From the NCBI GenBank assembly GCA_011390985.1, contig JAABRJ010000107.1:1-6075 (forward strand): a stretch of DNA of 6,075 bases, read 5' to 3'. This DNA is from Desulfobacteraceae bacterium (lineage in GTDB: Bacteria; Desulfobacterota; Desulfobacteria; Desulfobacterales; JAABRJ01). The position numbers were made by a program, and so were the translations under genes. Below the pieces are notes generated by a model. It was not told the DNA's origin. It was given only the letters and a program-made list of their open reading frames with translations, and searched no databases. Below, one piece after another: positions 1 through 5,316 of this stretch; positions within the stretch are counted from its first letter, which is position 1, and every line of letters starts with the position of its first letter.

Positions 1-407
1 GCGGCGGCCTGGGCACGATCGGACTGCTGGTGACCTCGATCCTGGCGCCGGTGGCCGCCATGGTGATCCAGATGGCGGTTTCGCGTTCGCGTGAATATCT
101 GGCCGACGCCACCGGCGCCGGTTTTTCCGGCAACCCCGAAGGCCTGGCGCGGGCCTTGGAAAAACTCGGCGCTTATTCCAAGCAGCTGCCGATGCAGGCC
201 GCCCCCGCCACCGCGCACATGATGATCGTCAACCCGCTTACCGGCGGCGGTTTGACCAGCCTTTTCTCGACCCACCCGCCGCTGACGGAACGCATTGCCC
301 GTCTGCGGGGGGTCAGTGCGCCGCGCGGCGACAGACCGGAATCGACTGGCGGCCGAAGCAGCGGCCAGGCCGCGGGCCGCGATATGTGGGACCGCCTCTC
401 CCGCTAA
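1..407 (+). CDS. htpX: Protease HtpX homolog, C-terminal part (5' end outside window)
   Basis: HtpX is an M48-family zinc metalloprotease of the cytoplasmic membrane that degrades misfolded or damaged membrane proteins. Only about the last 135 codons are here, read from base 3. The HEXXH zinc motif lies upstream, outside the window. The visible part begins with a hydrophobic stretch ending in APVAAMVIQMAVSRSREYLAD. The Glu of SREYLAD (bases 93-95) matches the third zinc ligand of the family, which is followed by the usual ADATGA stretch. Then come a helix resembling NPEGLARALEKL and the family's C-terminal FSTHPPLTERIARL motif. About 33 residues of polar, low-complexity tail (Gly, Arg, Ser) follow, ending in a TAA stop. 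Three small genes follow closely, suggesting co-transcription. The family call is secure; full length and promoter cannot be judged. Confidence 0.95.
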   Translation, partial: GGLGTIGLLVTSILAPVAAMVIQMAVSRSREYLADATGAGFSGNPEGLARALEKLGAYSKQLPMQAAPATAHMMIVNPLTGGGLTSLFSTHPPLTERIARLRGVSAPRGDRPESTGGRSSGQAAGRDMWDRLSR

Positions 408-437
408 GGGGATGGCTTGAGACCAGGGGAGTTAAGC

Positions 438-692
438 ATGAAAGACGACCGGGGGCACTATTACTACCCGTTCCCCCAAAACAAACGGGTGCGTATGTAT
501 GTGCGGCAGGGGGAGGCGGGGGTGGATTTCAGGCTCTGGAACCAGGACGATCCGCAGTTGTGGACCGAGCACGGCTGGGTGCCGCACGCGGCCATCACGG
601 CGGCCGGCGCCATCTACCGGAAGAAGGGCTTCGACCCCCACCAGGCCTATGACCTCAAGCTGGCCCAGGCGCTTTTGGCCGAAGCCTCCTGA
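438..692 (+). CDS. Small aromatic-rich hypothetical protein (84 aa)
   Basis: Function not recognised. The start chosen is ATG 438, preceded by a strong AGGGGAG ribosome-binding site at 425-431 with a 6-base gap. An in-frame TTG at 417 lies upstream of that site and is unlikely. The protein is soluble, with no signal peptide or membrane segment. Its N-terminal half is rich in aromatic and charged residues (HYYYPFPQNKRVRMYVR, then FRLWNQDDPQLW and EHGWVP), suggesting a compact beta-rich fold. The C-terminal third (from about residue 52) looks helical, including a YRKKGFDPHQAYDLKLAQALL stretch. The well-formed start, the position 30 bases after htpX and the non-random composition support a real gene. 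It resembles the kind of uncharacterised protein kept within Desulfobacterota, but that is an impression I cannot test here. Confidence 0.8.
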   Translation: MKDDRGHYYYPFPQNKRVRMYVRQGEAGVDFRLWNQDDPQLWTEHGWVPHAAITAAGAIYRKKGFDPHQAYDLKLAQALLAEAS

Positions 693-754
693 GGGAACCG
701 GCCCCTGTGGCGAACCAAACTGGCACCCCTCCCGCTGAGGAGAAAAAGGACCTT

Positions 755-982
755 ATGAAACTTTACGTCTACGGATGCGTTCTCCTGCTTGCGTCGCTCG
801 CCCTCTGGGCCTGCAGCGACCGCAGCCCCCTGGAGCTTTTGGATACCGCCCGGCTGGAGGAGCAACAGCACAACCCCGAACATGCCGCAGCGCTTTACCG
901 CGAGATCATTTCCAGATTTCCCGACAGCGATGCCGCCAAGACCGCCGCCGCCCGCCTGGCGGCGATGGCGCCAAACCCATGA
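755..982 (+). CDS. Small lipoprotein with one TPR-like helix pair (75 aa)
   Basis: The N-terminus reads as a type II signal peptide: MKLYVYG, a hydrophobic core and a lipobox LWAC with the lipidated cysteine at residue 20. Trp at -2 is unusual, but Leu at -3 and Ala at -1 fit. Ser at +2 after the cysteine usually allows export to the outer membrane. Residues 27-72 form a helix pair of TPR type: LLDTARLEEQQHNPEHAAALY, then YREIISRFPDSDAAKTAAARL. This resembles one repeat of BamD- or YbgF-like proteins, where 'rFPdS..A..A' is typical. One repeat is short for a scaffold, so the protein may oligomerise or bind a partner. ATG 755 follows GAGGAG (737-742) and AGGA (747-750). An in-frame GTG at 707 would put the signal peptide 16 residues inside the protein and is rejected. 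It sits between the 84-aa gene and the PAS/HisKA gene, probably in the htpX operon. Confidence 0.85.
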   Translation: MKLYVYGCVLLLASLALWACSDRSPLELLDTARLEEQQHNPEHAAALYREIISRFPDSDAAKTAAARLAAMAPNP

Positions 983-1002
983 GCACCTCGCCTTTCAGGT
1001 GC
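983..1002 (+). repeat. Inverted repeat between the lipoprotein and the PAS/HisKA gene
   Basis: GCACCT (983-988) and AGGTGC (997-1002) are perfect complements around an 8-base loop CGCCTTTC. The hairpin lies directly after the lipoprotein stop and five bases before the GAGGA ribosome-binding site (1007-1011) of the next gene. No T run follows, so it is not an intrinsic terminator. It could be an mRNA processing or stability element, or chance in a GC-rich gap. Confidence 0.35.
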
Positions 1003-1019
1003 CACCGAGGATTAGGGAG

Positions 1020-1772
1020 ATGACCGTCGACTCGGACCTCAAAAAATTTCAGTTGCGGATCAAGGAGCTCGAGGAAACCTGTGACCAGTGCATCAAATCC
1101 GAGCAGATGCTGCGTCGCAGCAACCAGACCATCAAAAGCATCCTGGCCCACTCCGCGATCGGTTTCGGGCTGGTGGAAAACCAGACCCTCGTGGAGGTCA
1201 ACGAGGCCATGCGCAAGCTGTTCGGTTTCGACCAAAAAACCGATTACCAGGGAATGGGCCTGGGTGCGTTGTATTCTGCCGGGGCGGATTTGGAGAACGC
1301 CTCCTGCCGTATTGAAGAAACGCTGCGGGGCGGTGAAGTGGTCCAGTTGGATGCCACCTTCCGGCGCAAGGACGGCACCACCTTTCCGGGGCACCTGAAA
1401 ATCAGCACCCTCGATCCCGCCAACCCGATGCGCCGGGCGGTGATATCGGTCTCGGACATTTCCTGGCGCAAAAAGGTGGAAGCGGAGTTGATGGAGAAAG
1501 AGAAACTCCAGGGGGTCATCGAGATGGCCGGCGCCATCTGTCATGAACTCAACCAACCCATCCAGGTGGCGACCTTGGAATTTTCCCAGGTACTGGAAGA
1601 CCCGGATCTGGCGCCAAAATTACGGGCCGACCTGGCCAAGGTCAAACGGCAGATCGACAAGATCGGGGCGATTACCGGCAAATTGATGCGAATTACCCGC
1701 TACGAAACGCGTGAGTACATTGAGGGCAAGAAGATCATCGACATCGACCGGGCTTCAGGCCTGAGCCCATAG
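1020..1772 (+). CDS. PAS-domain histidine kinase-like protein without an ATPase domain (250 aa)
   Basis: Sensor-type phosphorelay protein with no membrane segment, so cytoplasmic. Order: a charged coiled-coil start (about residues 5-35); one PAS domain (about 38-147, from ILAHSAIGFGLVENQTLVEVN to the typical end RRAVISVSDISWRKK); a linker helix; and a HisKA dimerisation domain with an H-box, CHELNQPIQ, whose phospho-acceptor is His175. The second dimerisation helix ends near residue 228, followed by about 20 residues (RYETREYIEGKKIIDID) and the stop. The HATPase_c catalytic domain with its N, G1 and G2 boxes is absent, and nothing like it follows in any frame before the next gene. The protein therefore cannot be a self-sufficient kinase. 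It may be phosphorylated in trans, act as a phosphotransfer partner, or regulate by dimerisation. ATG 1020 has GAGGA (1007-1011) at 8 bases; an in-frame GTG at 999 is the alternative. Confidence 0.9.
   Translation: MTVDSDLKKFQLRIKELEETCDQCIKSEQMLRRSNQTIKSILAHSAIGFGLVENQTLVEVNEAMRKLFGFDQKTDYQGMGLGALYSAGADLENASCRIEETLRGGEVVQLDATFRRKDGTTFPGHLKISTLDPANPMRRAVISVSDISWRKKVEAELMEKEKLQGVIEMAGAICHELNQPIQVATLEFSQVLEDPDLAPKLRADLAKVKRQIDKIGAITGKLMRITRYETREYIEGKKIIDIDRASGLSP
1750..1768 (+). repeat. Stem-loop over the 3' end of the PAS/HisKA gene
   Basis: GGGCTTCA (1750-1757) pairs with TGAGCCC (1762-1768), giving 7 base pairs with one bulged T at 1755 and a GGCC loop. It covers the last codons and ends just before the TAG stop. 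No T run follows, so it is not a classic intrinsic terminator. It could block 3' exonucleases at the end of the upstream transcript, since a new promoter lies 80 bases on. Confidence 0.3.
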
Positions 1773-1777
1773 GGCGG

Positions 1778-1793
1778 CCGGCAGCCCGGCAGC
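1778..1793 (+). repeat. Tandem 8-base repeat CCGGCAGC x2
   Basis: Two adjacent perfect copies of CCGGCAGC (1778-1785, 1786-1793) lie in the gap after the PAS/HisKA gene. A third copy is at 1824-1831, 13 bases before the -35 box of the promoter at 1845. The placement would suit binding sites for an activator, but the unit is GC-rich and may be chance. Confidence 0.3.
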
Positions 1794-1844
1794 GCATCCG
1801 GCGTTACAGACAGCGGCGCCTTTCCGGCAGCCGGTCGAAACCGG

Positions 1845-1873
1845 TTGACCTTAAACCCGATAAAGGTTATGAT
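1845..1873 (+). promoter_or_regulatory. Putative sigma70 promoter for the DUF5658-like / lyase pair
   Basis: A -35 box TTGACC (1845-1850, 5 of 6 consensus) and a -10 box TATGAT (1868-1873, 5 of 6) are separated by exactly 17 bases. Transcription would begin near 1880, leaving a leader of about 55 bases before ATG 1935. This placement argues against the upstream in-frame starts TTG 1845 and ATG 1869, which fall inside the promoter itself. Confidence 0.7.
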
Positions 1874-1934
1874 TACACGGTTTGGATGCGGATGCAACCA
1901 CCAGTCGGGAAAAACGGCTTTTACGCGTGGGAAG

Positions 1935-2405
1935 ATGGAAGAGACATACACCCAATGGCCGCAGGTTGAGCGGCGCTCCGGGCTTGACCGTCGCGCGGGC
2001 GGCTGCCGGCTTCTCAGCCGTTACTGGCTGGCTGGAAAGCGCGGGGAGCCACGGCGCAAGGAAGACCGGGAAGGGTCCTATCGGGTGGACCGCCACCATC
2101 CCCGCGTGCTGGTCCCCGTTGCGCTGATTCTGCTGCTGAGCCTCCTCGATGCGGTTCTGACCCTCCACTTGATCGGGCACGGGGCCGCCGAAATCAACCC
2201 GCTTCTGAACTTCTTCCTCAACAGAGGCCACCTTCCGTTTTTAATCGTGAAGTACGGCCTGACCGCAAGCGCAATTCTCATCGTGGTTTACAACGCCAAA
2301 GTTTTCCTTTTTCGCTCGCGCATCCGGACGCAGATTCTGCTGGCGTTTTTCATCCTGCCGTTTTTCCTGGTGGTCCAATGGGAGTTGTTCCTGATTTTCT
2401 TTTAG
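1935..2405 (+). CDS. DUF5658-like three-helix membrane protein (156 aa)
   Basis: Integral membrane protein of unknown function. Residues 1-57 are cytoplasm-like, very basic and polar, with an ERRSGLDRR motif (residues 12-20) and further Arg/Asp clusters (RRKEDRE, RVDRHH). Three hydrophobic helices follow at about 58-80, 101-120 and 133-155. The first helix contains SLLDAVLTLHLI, and the loop after it has GAAEINPLLNFFL. The Asp72 plus Glu-x-Asn-Pro (86-89) pattern is the DUF5658 signature as I know it. The protein ends within the last helix. ATG 1935 is preferred because earlier in-frame starts lie inside the promoter, though its ribosome-binding site is poor (GGGAAG abuts the ATG), so the start is less certain than the gene. 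The lyase gene begins 40 bases after its stop, so the two are probably co-transcribed, with no obvious functional link. Confidence 0.82.
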   Translation: MEETYTQWPQVERRSGLDRRAGGCRLLSRYWLAGKRGEPRRKEDREGSYRVDRHHPRVLVPVALILLLSLLDAVLTLHLIGHGAAEINPLLNFFLNRGHLPFLIVKYGLTASAILIVVYNAKVFLFRSRIRTQILLAFFILPFFLVVQWELFLIFF

Positions 2406-2445
2406 ATCTGACAGCGTTTCGGTCCCACCCGGGGCGGAGACGGCG

Positions 2446-3360
2446 ATGAGTGCGAGCGTGGATCAAAACCGGTTTCCTCCCCGGGTGACCCTGCTCGAGG
2501 TGGGCCCTCGGGACGGCTTTCAGTTCGAACAGGCGGTGATCCCCACCGAATTGAAGCTGGAAATGGTTCAGGGGTTGATCGCTGCGGGGCTCAAAAACAT
2601 CCAGGTGACCTCTTTCGTCAATCCCCGCAAGGTTCCCCAGATGGCCGACGCCGAGGAGTTGGTCCGGCGGCTGCCCAAAGGCGCGGGCGTCTGTTTTTCA
2701 GGGCTGGTGCTCAACCGCATCGGGCTCGAGCGGGCTATCAGGAGCGGCCTGGGAGCCGTGGAAATTTCCGTTTCAGCCAGCGACAGCCACAGCCGGCGCA
2801 ACACCGGGATGCCCCTGGCGGTCGCCGTGGCGCAGGGCCAGGAACTGGTCCGAATGGCCGCCCGCGAAGGCCTGCAGGTGCGCGCCAGCGTGCAGTGTGC
2901 CTTTGGCTGCGTTCAGGAAGGGCTCGTTCCGGAGGAACGGGTGCACGACATTTTGGCGGCTTTCAAGGCCGCCGGGGCCCACAGCCTGGCACTGGCCGAC
3001 ACCACCGGCATGGCCACGCCGACGACGGTCAAGCGACTGTTGCGGTGGGTGCTGCCCACGACGGGTGGCGTGCCCCTTGCGCTTCACCTCCACGACACCC
3101 GGGGGTTGGGTCTAGTGAACCTGATGGCCGGGCTGGAATGCGGGCTGACCCAATTCGACACCGCCTTCGCCGGGTTGGGCGGGTGCCCTTTTGTCGAAGG
3201 CGCCGCGGGCAATATCGCCACCGAAGACACCCTTTACCTGCTTGCCGCCCTCGGGGTTGCAACAGGGGTCGATGGGGCCGCCGTCGCCCGCTGCTCCCGC
3301 CGGTTGGCAACCTTTCTGGGCAAGACCTTTGCCGGCAAACTCTACCGTCTGGCGCTCTGA
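2446..3360 (+). CDS. HMG-CoA lyase-family enzyme (DRE-TIM metallolyase, 304 aa)
   Basis: HMG-CoA lyase cleaves 3-hydroxy-3-methylglutaryl-CoA to acetyl-CoA and acetoacetate in leucine and ketone-body metabolism. Length and motif order fit the family's TIM barrel. Seen in order: LLEVGPRDGFQFE with catalytic Arg22 and metal-ligand Asp23; VTSFVNPRKVPQMADAEE; SASDSHSRRNTGM; CAFGC; ADTTGMATP; LHLHDTRGLGLVN with metal ligands His214 and His216; and GLGGCPFVEGAAGNIATED with the signature Cys247 and the metal-binding Asn of GN. Known enzymes usually have EVGPRDGLQNE, KKNIN and HDTYGQA, so Phe25, Phe27 and Arg in HDTRG mark a divergent subgroup. The substrate could be HMG-CoA or a related 3-hydroxyacyl-CoA. 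ATG 2446 has GGAG at 2436-2439, a 6-base gap. No leucine-degradation partner genes are in the window. I give no symbol because mvaB would imply a known substrate. Confidence 0.9.
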   Translation: MSASVDQNRFPPRVTLLEVGPRDGFQFEQAVIPTELKLEMVQGLIAAGLKNIQVTSFVNPRKVPQMADAEELVRRLPKGAGVCFSGLVLNRIGLERAIRSGLGAVEISVSASDSHSRRNTGMPLAVAVAQGQELVRMAAREGLQVRASVQCAFGCVQEGLVPEERVHDILAAFKAAGAHSLALADTTGMATPTTVKRLLRWVLPTTGGVPLALHLHDTRGLGLVNLMAGLECGLTQFDTAFAGLGGCPFVEGAAGNIATEDTLYLLAALGVATGVDGAAVARCSRRLATFLGKTFAGKLYRLAL

Positions 3361-3386
3361 CCAGCGGCAGGGCGCATGCTAAGGGG

Positions 3387-3419
3387 CTTTTCAAGTTTGC
3401 TCGGCGGGCAACCGAAAAG
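3387..3419 (+). repeat. Two-part stem-loop after the lyase gene
   Basis: CTTTTC (3387-3392) pairs perfectly with GAAAAG (3414-3419). Inside it TTGCTC (3397-3402) pairs with GGGCAA (3406-3411) with one T-G pair and a 3-base loop. The result is a long imperfect hairpin with a small internal loop. No T run follows on either strand, so it is not a terminator. It may be part of a structured leader or 3' UTR ending at the terminator about 60 bases on. Confidence 0.4.
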
Positions 3420-3479
3420 AGAGCTACAGCGGTTTTAAACGGCAGGAGCGCGTGATAGGGATTTTCGCCACACGGGACG

Positions 3480-3516
3480 GCGGGCAGAGGAAGCCGGCTG
3501 TTTGCCCGCTTTTTTT
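3480..3516 (+). terminator. Intrinsic terminator after the lyase gene, 30 bases before the HD-GYP gene
   Basis: GCGGGCA (3480-3486) pairs perfectly with TGCCCGC (3503-3509). Two further pairs (G-T, A-T) extend the stem inward, and the loop contains GCCGGC. Seven T residues follow directly (3510-3516). It should end the DUF5658-like / lyase transcript. Because it sits just ahead of ATG 3547 and no clear promoter is seen in between, it may also gate expression of the HD-GYP gene. Confidence 0.88.
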
Positions 3517-3546
3517 GCTCATGGGCCTTAGGCTGGACACGGACCG

Positions 3547-5157
3547 ATGAACGACAGCGAGCGGGAAAAAATTCTGTTTGTCGACGACGAGGAGAGCATC
3601 CTCGAAATCGCCCGTGAATTTTTCCAGCACAAGGGCTACCAGGTGCACACGGCCCGCAACGGCCGTGAAGCGTTGGCGCTGGTCCACGCCGAGCCCATCG
3701 ACTGCTGCTTTACCGATATCAACATGCCCGAGATGGACGGGCTTGAACTCGCCGAACACATCCGCACTTTCGACAACACCATACCCGTCATCGTGATGAC
3801 CGGTTACCCCTCCATGGACAATACCATCCGGACCCTCAAAAACGGTGTCGTCGATTTCCTGATCAAACCGGTCAACCTCAACCAGATGGAATTATGCGTT
3901 CAGCGCGTGCTGCGGGAGCGACAGCTGTTTATCGAAAATATCTTGTTGAAAAAGGAGGTCGCGCACAAGGAACGGCTGGAAAAGCTCAACCGCGAGCTGC
4001 TTTACAAGGTCAAGGAACTGCACGTGCTCAACAAGATCATGCGCAACTTCAATACCATCAGCCAGAGCGCCGACGTTTTTAAACGGGTTATCGATCTCAC
4101 CCTTGAGATCACCCCGGCGGATGATTCCCGGTTTTACGTTATCAACGAAGCGCTGAAAAAGCCGGTGGTCGTTGCCTGCGCCGCGATACCCGACGGCGCC
4201 CGCAGCCAGACCGGAAATTCTCTCCGCCCCGTCCCGCCTGCGATACCCGAAGACGCCGCGATTGAAGCGCTGATCCTTGAAAGCGTGACCGATGAAGTTC
4301 CCCTGCTGATTTCGGAAAACCGGGGCGCCCGCGGGCTGGCTGAAGATATCCGCTCTTTCATGGCAGTTCCCCTCAAGATCCGGGAAAAGGTCTTCGGGGT
4401 GCTGACCGCCGTGGTTCGTTCCGCCGAGTCGCGGTTCAACGAAAAAGATCTCTACTACCTGTCCTTCATGACCCAGAATGCCGCCTACGCCATTGAAAAT
4501 CTCGCGCTCTACGAAAATATTTATGAAAATCTCTTCTCCACCCTGTTTGCCTTTGTAAAGGCCATCGAGGCCCGCGACCAGTACACCCAGCAGCATTCCA
4601 ACCGGGTGACCGGGATCGCCATCGCCATCGGCAAGCAGCTGGGCTGTACCACCGAAGAAATCGGCATTCTGAACTTGGCCGGCCAGTTGCACGACATCGG
4701 TAAAATCGGCATTCCAGACGATATCCTGCTGAAACCCGGCCGGCTGACCCCCGAAGAATTCGAGATTATCAAGGGGCACTCCACGATCGGCGCCAGCATC
4801 GTCGGTCAGCTTGGCCTTTGGGATCGGGAACAGCGGATCATTCGCTCCCACCACGAACGCTATGACGGCACCGGTTACCCGGACGGGCTGATCGGGGAGC
4901 AAATCCCCCTGCTGGCCCGGATCCTCTCGATTGCAGACGTGTACGACGCCATGGCCTCCGACCGCACCTACCGCACGCGCATGGCGGAAAGCCGCATCCT
5001 GCGGATCATCCAGGAGAGCGCCGGATCGCAGTTCGATCCCGCCATCGTCAGCGTTTTCATGCAGCTTTACCGGGAGGGTAAAATTGCCGGCCACGATTGG
5101 GAATCGCCGCAGGGCGCCAACAGCAGGCCACCGTCCCCGATCTCCCTTTCAGCCTAA
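3547..5157 (+). CDS. REC-GAF-HD-GYP response regulator, probable c-di-GMP phosphodiesterase (536 aa)
   Basis: Cytoplasmic two-component output protein that probably hydrolyses cyclic di-GMP. The receiver domain (about 5-122) has the acidic pair Asp13-Asp14, phospho-acceptor Asp57 in FTDINMPEMDG, Thr85 and Lys107. A coiled coil (about 123-155) leads to a GAF-like sensor domain (about 155-330), then a signalling helix (ALYENIYENLFSTLFAF). The HD-GYP domain (about 335-515) has every expected motif: HSNRV (His350), HDIGKIGIPD (His382, Asp383), GHSTIG (His411), HHERYDGTGYPDGL (His435, His436; GYP 443-445) and RILSIADVYDAM, so it should be active. It is RpfG-like with an inserted GAF. The ligand of the GAF and the partner kinase are unknown. 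The ribosome-binding site is weak (GGAC, 3541-3544). No promoter is obvious in the 186-base gap, which holds a terminator. The last about 20 residues are a polar tail. Confidence 0.94.
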   Translation: MNDSEREKILFVDDEESILEIAREFFQHKGYQVHTARNGREALALVHAEPIDCCFTDINMPEMDGLELAEHIRTFDNTIPVIVMTGYPSMDNTIRTLKNGVVDFLIKPVNLNQMELCVQRVLRERQLFIENILLKKEVAHKERLEKLNRELLYKVKELHVLNKIMRNFNTISQSADVFKRVIDLTLEITPADDSRFYVINEALKKPVVVACAAIPDGARSQTGNSLRPVPPAIPEDAAIEALILESVTDEVPLLISENRGARGLAEDIRSFMAVPLKIREKVFGVLTAVVRSAESRFNEKDLYYLSFMTQNAAYAIENLALYENIYENLFSTLFAFVKAIEARDQYTQQHSNRVTGIAIAIGKQLGCTTEEIGILNLAGQLHDIGKIGIPDDILLKPGRLTPEEFEIIKGHSTIGASIVGQLGLWDREQRIIRSHHERYDGTGYPDGLIGEQIPLLARILSIADVYDAMASDRTYRTRMAESRILRIIQESAGSQFDPAIVSVFMQLYREGKIAGHDWESPQGANSRPPSPISLSA

Positions 5158-5177
5158 CACCCTGAGGGCATTTGGTA

Positions 5178-5206
5178 TTTACACTTGTCGCCGTTGGTGG
5201 TATGAA
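5178..5206 (+). promoter_or_regulatory. Putative sigma70 promoter for the PilZ gene
   Basis: TTTACA (5178-5183, 5 of 6) and TATGAA (5201-5206, 4 of 6) are separated by exactly 17 bases, with a start expected near 5213. The leader to ATG 5317 would be about 104 bases. An inverted repeat GTCTG-T-CAGAC (5216-5226) lies just downstream of the predicted start and could be an operator. No terminator was found after the HD-GYP gene, so read-through is also possible. Confidence 0.45.
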
Positions 5207-5215
5207 TCCCAGCCT

Positions 5216-5226
5216 GTCTGTCAGAC
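5216..5226 (+). repeat. Short inverted repeat near the predicted PilZ transcription start
   Basis: GTCTG (5216-5220) and CAGAC (5222-5226) are perfect complements around a single T. At +4 to +14 of the proposed promoter it could be a repressor site, but a 5-base arm is short enough to occur by chance. Confidence 0.25.
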
Positions 5227-5316
5227 CGGGCCCTAACGTTTCCTCGCCAAATTGCCGACCGGCTAGCCCCACCCATCGGCTGCCCGGGCCGCTTGCTGGA
5301 CGATCTTGGTGTGAAT

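Noticed and set aside
721..736. sigma54-like element TGGCAC...GCT before the lipoprotein gene
   Set aside because: The GG and GC spacing is right, but the -12 element reads CCGCT instead of TTGCA, and the transcript would begin only about 9 bases before the ATG.
789..1019. Upstream extension of the PAS/HisKA gene
   Set aside because: The extension overlaps the lipoprotein gene in another frame and reads as Pro/Arg/Trp-rich noise. ATG 1020 has a well-spaced GAGGA.
906..1556. 216-codon open frame on the minus strand
   Set aside because: It is antisense to the PAS/HisKA gene and the end of the lipoprotein gene, with no domain and no plausible ribosome-binding context.
1845..1934. Longer DUF5658-like protein starting at TTG 1845 or ATG 1869
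   Set aside because: Both starts fall inside the -35 and -10 boxes of a near-consensus promoter, so the transcript would begin downstream of them.
2895..3455. 186-codon + strand frame overlapping the lyase gene
   Set aside because: It is a frame-shifted reading of the lyase gene, Arg- and Gly-rich with no domain, while the lyase frame carries its catalytic motifs through to the stop.
3397..3516. c-di-GMP-I (GEMM) riboswitch
   Set aside because: A c-di-GMP switch before an HD-GYP gene would be logical and GGGCAACC..GAAA looks faintly similar, but the conserved GACGCAAAGCC core is missing.
3892..5094. 400-codon open frame on the minus strand
   Set aside because: It lies wholly inside the REC-GAF-HD-GYP gene, whose + strand translation has unmistakable motifs. 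The minus translation shows no recognisable domain; long antisense frames are expected with high GC at third codon positions.
5161..5170. Terminator after the HD-GYP gene
   Set aside because: CCCTGAGGG gives only a 3-base-pair stem with a 3-base loop, followed by ATTTGG rather than a T run.
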